Origin: CAZYXO01 sp964651315
GTDB taxonomy: Bacteria > Bacillota_I > Bacilli_A > RF39 > UBA660
Length of the DNA: 10,661 nt
Reading direction: 5' to 3'
Assembly (NCBI GenBank): GCA_964651315.1
Contig: CAZYXO010000042.1
Span: 1 to 10,661, forward strand
Below the pieces are notes generated by a model that had not been told where the DNA came from, ran no database searches, and saw only the letters and a program-made list of their open reading frames with translations. The translations under genes were made by a program, and so were the position numbers. Shown here piece by piece: positions 5,940 to 10,661 of this stretch. Numbering within the stretch: the first letter of the stretch is position 1; every line of letters starts with the position of its first letter.

Positions 5940-7415
5940 ATTTATTTGTCTTTTTTCATTCGGTAATACAACTATCCTATTACTTGAATTAAAATTATCC
6001 CCATTTTTTATTAGTTCAATACACATATCTTCTCTAAATAATTGTTTATATTTTTCTGAAAAAATGCCTTTGTAATCTACTCTGAAGTAATTTCTAGTAT
6101 TTAATTCCATAATATTACGTAAATATAACATCATAACAGGATCTTCTTCCATATGATATCCGTATTTTAATTCAAAATACTTCTTAATTAAACCATAAAT
6201 AGCATTATTGTTTATTTTACTGTTTTCTACATAAGTAGGATATTCTTTAATATATGCAGAATGATCTACCATATTTAAATGATTAATGTTTGTGTTTAAT
6301 ATATTCAATGTATCAATCGAATTAATTAATCTTATAGCATCATTTTCATTTCCGCCTATTCTAACTAATTCATTCACTAATAAATCTATCTCCCCACTAA
6401 AATGAATTTTTTTAAAAATTTCTGGATCAACTATTTCACATAGAGCATGTAAAATTTCGCATTCAGTAGCATAAGCAATACCATAATTTATATAATAACC
6501 ATAATAATATTCATTTTGCATTGTTTCATTTATTGCTTCTAATAAAGAATAGCCTGTTTTGCCATACTTATAGTTAAAAACATGACAAAATTCATGATAC
6601 AACGTATCTTTATCACAATCTTCTATTGAATTTGAATTTAACAAAACTATTCTATTTGACTCCTTATAGGTTACACCACTCACAATTTTACTAATGCCCA
6701 AATCGTTATGTTTATCTTTTGCATATTCAATTCTAAGTTTTGTAAAACAGTCTTCTAAGAAATTCATATCAACATATTCTTGATTCTCTTTAAAAATTTC
6801 TTTACTTACCAAAAGCGTTCTTTTTTCTTTATCACTTAAATAAGGATTGTTCTCTATAAATGAAACTATCGATTCATATGAAAATGTTCTTCTAGTACTA
6901 TAACCACTATCAACTAATTCAGTCATAACATTAGCAGATATTGCTAAAGATGCTGATAATATGAATGCTACAATTAATTTATTTCTAATTTTAATGTACT
7001 TTTTAGCATAATGTTTATTATATTTCCTTTTATTATGATTCTCTAACACAATTCTTGTTTCACTTATAATAGTATTATTAAACATATGATTTAATTCTTC
7101 TAAAGTATTTTCATCAGGCAATGTATAAGTATTCTCTTTTAATTCATAAAAAAATCTTAATTTAGAAACTTTATCTAAATAAACATTTATATCTTTATCT
7201 TTATATTTAATAAATCCTAAATCAACATAATTATTTTTATCATTAGAAATAATTACATGTGGCAAGATATATTTTAATTCTGCTATTTCATCTATCGATA
7301 AATTAGTATCTATTATATTATCTTTTTTTCTACCAAATCTAATTATATTATTATCTAAATATATAAGATATTCTTTTTCATCATAAAATAATTTAACTAA
7401 TTCTTTTGTTTCCAT
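5928..7415 (-). CDS. Membrane-anchored HExxH zinc metalloprotease-like protein, family not recognised
   Basis: This 495-residue protein has three parts. Residues 1-145 are polar and end in a lysine/arginine-rich run (HNKRKYNKHYAKKYIKIRNK), expected to stay in the cytoplasm. Residues about 147-166 are a single membrane segment. Residues 170-495 should face outward and carry H274-E275-F-C-H278, the zinc-binding HExxH helix, preceded by DKDTLY. N296-E297 (in EAINETMQNE) lies 18-19 residues after H278 and resembles the NE of gluzincins such as thermolysin, so E297 is the best third zinc ligand; E293 is the alternative. This is inference, not a confident family match. The ATG overlaps the previous stop by one base (TAATG), with AGAGG nine bases before. 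It is the last gene of the pilin-like operon, suggesting a role at the cell surface. Substrate unknown. Confidence 0.7.
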   Translation of the reverse strand: METKELVKLFYDEKEYLIYLDNNIIRFGRKKDNIIDTNLSIDEIAELKYILPHVIISNDKNNYVDLGFIKYKDKDINVYLDKVSKLRFFYELKENTYTLPDENTLEELNHMFNNTIISETRIVLENHNKRKYNKHYAKKYIKIRNKLIVAFILSASLAISANVMTELVDSGYSTRRTFSYESIVSFIENNPYLSDKEKRTLLVSKEIFKENQEYVDMNFLEDCFTKLRIEYAKDKHNDLGISKIVSGVTYKESNRIVLLNSNSIEDCDKDTLYHEFCHVFNYKYGKTGYSLLEAINETMQNEYYYGYYINYGIAYATECEILHALCEIVDPEIFKKIHFSGEIDLLVNELVRIGGNENDAIRLINSIDTLNILNTNINHLNMVDHSAYIKEYPTYVENSKINNNAIYGLIKKYFELKYGYHMEEDPVMMLYLRNIMELNTRNYFRVDYKGIFSEKYKQLFREDMCIELIKNGDNFNSSNRIVVLPNEKRQINRSI

Positions 7416-7750
7416 TATTTATAACCTCTGGTAGTATACTTATTACATTTTATATATGTTTTAAAAGTAAATACGCCTTCATTTTTAACTAATACATAAC
7501 CCTTACATTTATCTTCTTTAACTTCTAATTTTACATCTAAATCTTTAACATCTATTTTATAAGTTTCATTTTTATCTAATTGATATTCTGCTACATCTTT
7601 ATATTTTTCAGCACTTTTTACTAATGCATTTTCTAATTCTTTATATAATTTAGTTTTTTCTTTATATTGAACACCTAAAAAAGTTAATAATCCAAAAATT
7701 GCTATTAATATCAAACCCCATACAACCGTTAATACTTTCATTTTTTTCAT
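7415..7750 (-). CDS. Small membrane-anchored protein with pilin-like C-terminal cysteine module
   Basis: This 111-residue protein starts MKKMKVLTVV and has one hydrophobic segment at about residues 6-28, followed by a heptad-like polar helix (KEKTKLYKELENALVKSAEKY) and a small extracellular domain. Its end, CKGYVLV...TYIKCNKYTTRGYK, mirrors that of the gene just upstream: C-x-GYV, then YI-x-C-x-x-Y-x-T-K/R-GY, with cysteines exactly 20 residues apart (C82, C102). Unlike its neighbour it lacks a prepilin G-x4-E leader, so it is an anchored paralogue rather than a standard prepilin. It starts two bases after the upstream stop, and AAAGG in the upstream gene's end serves as ribosome site. It could be a minor pilin-like or assembly protein, or a partner or substrate of the downstream protease. 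Function unknown. Confidence 0.65.
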   Translation of the reverse strand: MKKMKVLTVVWGLILIAIFGLLTFLGVQYKEKTKLYKELENALVKSAEKYKDVAEYQLDKNETYKIDVKDLDVKLEVKEDKCKGYVLVKNEGVFTFKTYIKCNKYTTRGYK

Positions 7751-7752
7751 AA

Positions 7753-8145
7753 TTAATAACCTTTAGTTTCATAATTACTACAACTAATATATCCTTTACT
7801 TGATATTGAATCATCAATACTTACTTCAACATATCCTTCACATAATGTATTATCTTCTACATCTCTTATATCTTCTAAATAACCACTATTTATTAATTCA
7901 TCTAAAGATACTCTAATCGTATTTGTATCTTCTTCAAAACTATTTTGTAATACATATTTATTTGCTGCACTTTCGGCTTTCATTTCTAATAATTCATATT
8001 GATCTAAATGTTTATGATCAATATCAAAAGCATCATACCATTTATAAATATAAAATATTGCAATAAGTAAGAAGAAAGCTAAGAGTGCCCAAAAGAACAT
8101 CATTTCACTCATTCCCCAACCTTTATTATTAAGTTTTTTAAACAT
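7753..8145 (-). CDS. Divergent type IV prepilin-like protein
   Basis: This 130-residue protein starts MFKKLNNKGWGMSEMMFF. The ATG at 8143-8145 is chosen because GGAG (8154-8157) is eight bases away; the GTG nine bases earlier overlaps it. KKLNNKG followed by WGMSE fits a prepilin leader: cleavage after Gly9 would leave the expected glutamate at position 5 of the mature protein, followed by a long hydrophobic helix to about residue 35. The usual F-T-L is replaced by W-G-M. The extracellular domain contains SAANKYVLQN and SLDELINSGYL, elements common in Gram-positive pseudopilins. It ends with a C102/C122 pair in C-x-GYV...GYI-x-C-x-x-Y-x-T-KGY, which may form a disulphide. It is the first gene of a three-gene operon. 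No pilus ATPase or prepilin peptidase is nearby, so assembly by a pilus or competence machine is inferred. Confidence 0.72.
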   Translation of the reverse strand: MFKKLNNKGWGMSEMMFFWALLAFFLLIAIFYIYKWYDAFDIDHKHLDQYELLEMKAESAANKYVLQNSFEEDTNTIRVSLDELINSGYLEDIRDVEDNTLCEGYVEVSIDDSISSKGYISCSNYETKGY

Positions 8146-8170
8146 ATCAATCACTCCAAATTACATTATT

Positions 8171-8199
8171 AGTATATAGTTTTATCATAAAAAAAGCAA
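8171..8199 (-). promoter_or_regulatory. Promoter of the pilin-like/metalloprotease operon
   Basis: On the minus strand TTGCTT (-35, 8194-8199) and TATACT (-10, 8171-8176) are spaced by 17 bases, close to sigma-A consensus. The start point would be near 8164, giving a leader of about 19 bases before the ATG at 8145. The seven-T run just upstream (8188-8195) probably also serves as a weak terminator tail for the surface protein gene, although I see only a 4-bp stem there. Confidence 0.6.
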
Positions 8200-8214
8200 G
8201 AATATTATCTCACT

Positions 8215-9363
8215 TTATGAAGCAGATGATAATTCAAGTTCGTATGGATATAAAGAACTACCATCACCTGATTTAATTAATACGTTAGATTTCAAATTTA
8301 TTACTGGACGCACACCTAATGGAGAATTAGAATTATAATCAGTTATAAATCCATTTGCACCCATATAAAACATTGAACCATCAGATCCAGTAAAAAATGC
8401 TGGTGACATAGTCCACCAATCTTTACCAGTATACAAATAAAATTCAGAATTTAATTTAGGATAGTATCCACCTCCTGCCATAGTTATTTCATCAACTGTT
8501 AAAATTGCTATTGGATAAGTAAGAGAACCATTTCCATTAATCGTATCATTTACTGTAAAACGATCATTCTTCTTTTGACACAATAACGATGGATTCGTAT
8601 GTGTATGATTTCTATTATATGCTCCATAATAGGTTCTTACTTTACCATAACCTCCAGTATCAATATCTCCTGGAGCATCATCCCAATTCACTGTACTCGA
8701 TCTATCTCCACAAAACATCGTGTCTGACAAATAACTTTCATATATAGTGTTCGAAATATTATTTTCATACCACGCATCAATAATATTCTTAATTATACTA
8801 TTATTAGTATTAGCATGAGTTCCTGTATAATCAGTATCTGCAGTACCAAACATGTATCCACCATAAATATTATCATTATTAATTGTGTTATATAGTGAAG
8901 TATTTATTATACCATTTCCTTGATTTGTTGTACCTTGATAAATTAATCGAACTGTTCCATCTCCATTTATTCTTACAATTCGCCAATAATATCCAGCAAA
9001 TTTAACATAATTATTAGTTATAGCCCCTCTCAAATAATATGTATCACCGTAATTATCAAGTGTAGCATAAATTCCCGAATTAGCATTATTCACTGCAAAT
9101 ATTTTAGCAGTTCTTTTTATTGCACCATTAACTCGATATCGATTATTTAACATCGTATTTACACTTGTTATTTGATATACTGCTCTACAATCATAACCAG
9201 ACGTAGCAGTTGCTGAATTACAAGTCCATTTACCAACTGCAGATGAATCTGCATATGCTTCTAAAGTCGGATTTAACAAAGTAAAAAAGCCGGTTGATGA
9301 ATTAAAAGAAATGCCTTCTCCCAAGTATACTGGAGCATCTGCAGAAATTACTACATCACCTGT
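8215..9363 (-). CDS. C-terminal part of a frameshifted SipW-type surface protein, DUF6273-like
   Basis: From the ACA codon at 9361-9363 this frame reads TGDVVISADAPVYLGEGISF and continues to TAA at 8215-8217, 382 residues. The only nearby start, a TTG at 9322-9324, has no ribosome site, so this is a continuation of the upstream fragment. The following numbering starts at that TTG-encoded Leu. The text shows a cysteine-paired small domain (C35, C46), then FAGYYWRIVRINGDGTVRLIYQGT (109-132), and a C-terminal WWTMSP...GVRPVINLK (303-345) typical of DUF6273-like domains, some of which are predicted to have a C-type-lectin-like fold. Further cysteines are C205 and C249. Asn, Thr, Ser, Gly and Tyr are very frequent, as in extracellular adhesin-like proteins. 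Probably surface-exposed; ligand unknown. Broken unless the frameshift is an assembly error. Confidence 0.6.
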   Translation of the reverse strand, partial: TGDVVISADAPVYLGEGISFNSSTGFFTLLNPTLEAYADSSAVGKWTCNSATATSGYDCRAVYQITSVNTMLNNRYRVNGAIKRTAKIFAVNNANSGIYATLDNYGDTYYLRGAITNNYVKFAGYYWRIVRINGDGTVRLIYQGTTNQGNGIINTSLYNTINNDNIYGGYMFGTADTDYTGTHANTNNSIIKNIIDAWYENNISNTIYESYLSDTMFCGDRSSTVNWDDAPGDIDTGGYGKVRTYYGAYNRNHTHTNPSLLCQKKNDRFTVNDTINGNGSLTYPIAILTVDEITMAGGGYYPKLNSEFYLYTGKDWWTMSPAFFTGSDGSMFYMGANGFITDYNSNSPLGVRPVINLKSNVLIKSGDGSSLYPYELELSSAS

Positions 9364-10097
9364 TTTAACGTTTCGACTTCTTCATATGTAATTACAGGAT
9401 CAATATTTTCAAATAAAGGCACATTTTTTGATTTTATTGCTGTCTTTGCATCAACTACGTTCTCAACATTTGCTGCTTTTGCTATTACACAATCCGCTAA
9501 AGTATTTATGTTATTTTCTCCACATTGATAACCTGCACTAGGTGTTGCTTTAACTACAACTTTACTTGTTAATGCTTTATTAGCACTTTGTTCTATAGTC
9601 GAATCCCAATCAATCCACATTCTCAAACTATATGTTACACTTTCATTATAACCAAGTACTCCACTTCCTAAAATATAACTTTCATCATAGCCTTCATTAG
9701 ATGGATCAACACTTGTAAAATTTGATAATAACATAGTATTTTCTGTTTTAGGATTCCCAATTGATAAATTAATTTTTAAATACTCTGCTTCTAACCTATT
9801 ACCACTATTTGCTAATAATTCCAAAGTAACATCATAATTAGCTAAACTATTTGTACAATTATTTCTTATTGTAAAACTATAATCATCAGTTGATAATCCA
9901 TCAGTATCTCTTAATGGTAACGCATTATTAACACTTAACGGTTCTGTTTCACTTTGATAACTTACATCTATGCATCCAGATATAGTAACATTGGGATTTT
10001 CTTGACTATAATATTTACCCCAATAAGCATATGTTAATCCGATTATAAGCAATAAACACGCTACACTAAAAATAATTATATATTTTTTTTCGTTCAA
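9351..10097 (-). CDS. N-terminal part of a SipW-type secreted/anchored surface protein, frameshifted
   Basis: The start is TTG at 10095-10097; an in-frame TGA lies three codons upstream, and AGGAG is 11 bases before, so no other start fits. Residues 1-5 are charged and 6-21 hydrophobic, ending LTYAYW (21-26), the motif of SipW-dependent signal peptides as in TasA and camelysin. The mature region resembles the beta-rich TasA-like domain (YSFTIRNNCTNSLANYDVTL; LGYNESVTYSLRMWID), then a linker module C-x-x-NNI-x-x-LA-x-C (C192, C203) and AKTAIKSK...VITYEEVE. In related gut-Bacilli proteins this linker leads straight into the DUF6273-like part, which here lies in the -1 frame directly downstream. 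The frame ends at TAG (9351-9353) four codons after the A-run. Truncated product: 248 residues. Confidence 0.65.
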   Translation of the reverse strand: MNEKKYIIIFSVACLLLIIGLTYAYWGKYYSQENPNVTISGCIDVSYQSETEPLSVNNALPLRDTDGLSTDDYSFTIRNNCTNSLANYDVTLELLANSGNRLEAEYLKINLSIGNPKTENTMLLSNFTSVDPSNEGYDESYILGSGVLGYNESVTYSLRMWIDWDSTIEQSANKALTSKVVVKATPSAGYQCGENNINTLADCVIAKAANVENVVDAKTAIKSKNVPLFENIDPVITYEEVETLKQVM

Positions 10098-10167
10098 AGG
10101 TATTCACTCTCCTCTATCTAAAATACAATAAAAATTTCGCATTTTTATAATAAAAACCAAAGTTAAG

Positions 10168-10199
10168 ATTTTATACTTCATTTTATACTAAACTTCATT
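10168..10199. repeat. Short tandem repeats in the leader of the surface protein gene
   Basis: ATTTTATACT occurs at 10168-10177 and 10180-10189 (12-base period), and ACTTCATT at 10175-10182 and 10192-10199, interleaved. They lie between the predicted promoter (10241-10269) and the gene start (10097), within a leader of about 135 bases. They could be binding sites or slippage-prone DNA; a chance origin in AT-rich sequence is possible. Confidence 0.5.
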
Positions 10200-10240
10200 A
10201 TTTAAATGATACTTAATTTTAAACCATATCATACTATAAA

Positions 10241-10269
10241 AGTATATAATAATTAGCATTCGTTTGCAA
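10241..10269 (-). promoter_or_regulatory. Promoter of the surface protein gene
   Basis: On the minus strand TTGCAA (-35, 10264-10269) and TATACT (-10, 10241-10246) are separated by exactly 17 bases. The -10 overlaps an inverted repeat, ATACT (10231-10235) and AGTAT (10241-10245). The start point near 10233 gives an unusually long leader of about 135 bases. It lies just past the rplL terminator, so the gene has its own transcription. Confidence 0.6.
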
Positions 10270-10294
10270 GTGTTTCAATTTAATAAATATTAAG

Positions 10295-10324
10295 AAAAAA
10301 GATATCAACAATTATGTTGATATC
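10295..10324 (-). terminator. Strong Rho-independent terminator after rplL
   Basis: GATATCAACA (10301-10310) and TGTTGATATC (10315-10324) form a perfect 10-bp stem with a four-base loop. On the minus strand six T follow directly (10295-10300). It sits 30 bases after the rplL stop and marks the end of the ribosomal protein operon. Confidence 0.88.
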
Positions 10325-10353
10325 CAATTATATTAATAATTTTAAGTTGATTA

Positions 10354-10661
10354 TTAAACTAATTCAACTTCAGCTCCAGCTTCAGTTAATTGTGCTTTAA
10401 GTGCTTCAGCTTCATCAGCAGGAATATTTTCCTTTAAATTTCCGCCATTATCAGCAATACCTTTAGCTTCCACTAAACCTAAACCAGTGATTTCTTTAAT
10501 TATTTTAATAACAGCAATTTTGTTTCCACCAGCATTTTTTAAAACTACAGTTTTATTTTTGCTACCTTCATCTTCGGAAGCAACTGGTGCAGCAGCAACT
10601 GCTACAGCACTTGGATCTACTCCAAATTCTTCTTTCATTGCATCAACTAATTCTTTTACTT
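10354..10661 (-). CDS. rplL: 50S ribosomal protein L7/L12, N-terminus cut by the window edge
   Basis: L7/L12 forms the flexible stalk of the large ribosomal subunit that recruits translation GTPases. The visible 101 full codons read VKELVDAMKEEFGVDPSAVA, an alanine-rich hinge (VAVAAAPVASEDEG), and the whole C-terminal factor-binding domain: NKIAVIKIIKEITGLGLVEAKGI, then NLKENIPADEAEALKAQLTEAGAEVELV. The frame is open to the end of the window, so the ATG near 10638 is internal, and about 20-25 N-terminal residues lie outside. Family length is about 120 residues. A strong terminator follows, so it is the last gene of its operon, as usual for rplJ-rplL. Confidence 0.97.
   Translation of the reverse strand, partial: VKELVDAMKEEFGVDPSAVAVAAAPVASEDEGSKNKTVVLKNAGGNKIAVIKIIKEITGLGLVEAKGIADNGGNLKENIPADEAEALKAQLTEAGAEVELV

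Noticed and set aside
8230..8430. Diversity-generating retroelement variable region in the lectin-like C-terminus
   Set aside because: The GVRP-type ending recalls such targets, but there is no reverse transcriptase, template repeat or avd-like gene in the window, and the codons show no special adenine-targeted pattern. A genome-wide search for a near-identical template would be needed.
9322..9324. TTG as an independent start for the 8215-9324 frame
   Set aside because: There is no ribosome site before it, and the protein-like sequence extends upstream in frame to the shift point, so the stretch is a continuation of the upstream gene.

Overview
The window comes from a very AT-rich bacterium (roughly a quarter G+C by eye) that uses the standard bacterial code: TGA ends the ABC ATPase gene, and Trp is TGG. 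Strong AGGAGG-type ribosome sites, TATAAT-like promoters, U-tract terminators, an AbrB-type regulator, a YhfW-like Rieske oxidoreductase and SipW-type and prepilin-type surface proteins point to a Bacilli/Firmicutes relative, probably an uncultured gut lineage with a reduced genome. The lineage is inference. The [FeFe]-hydrogenase suggests anaerobic fermentation.

Layout. 1-410: a small membrane-anchored protein on + whose reading frame breaks at an A-run. 410-1864 (-): a FAD oxidoreductase with a C-terminal Rieske domain. 1938-3594 (-): a tightly packed operon of an AbrB-like regulator, an ABC ATPase and an ABC-2 permease. 3595-4132: a gene-poor stretch with a decayed reading frame that still has its terminator, followed by a repeat-rich promoter. 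4133-5931 (+): a TetR-type regulator and a compact [FeFe]-hydrogenase-like protein, two bases apart. 5928-8145 (-): a three-gene surface operon of a prepilin-like protein, a second small anchored protein with the same C-terminal module, and a membrane-anchored HExxH metalloprotease of unknown family. 8215-10097 (-): one large SipW-type surface protein split in two by a one-base frameshift. 10354-10661 (-): the 3' part of rplL (ribosomal protein L7/L12), ended by a strong terminator and cut by the window edge.

How they fit together. Three themes are visible: ferredoxin-linked electron and hydrogen metabolism under a TetR-type regulator; an exporter with its own AbrB-type regulator; and a block of envelope proteins between the hydrogenase and rplL. 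The envelope block is the least explained. It pairs a divergent type IV prepilin-like protein with a paralogue that lacks the prepilin leader but keeps a cysteine pair at identical spacing, translationally linked to a gluzincin-like membrane protease. No pilus motor, prepilin peptidase, SipW peptidase or hydrogenase maturase is present, so these must be encoded elsewhere if the systems work.

Both broken frames (264-270 and 9363-9366) would be repaired by one extra A in the coding strand, so homopolymer under-calling in the assembly must be excluded before treating them as biological.
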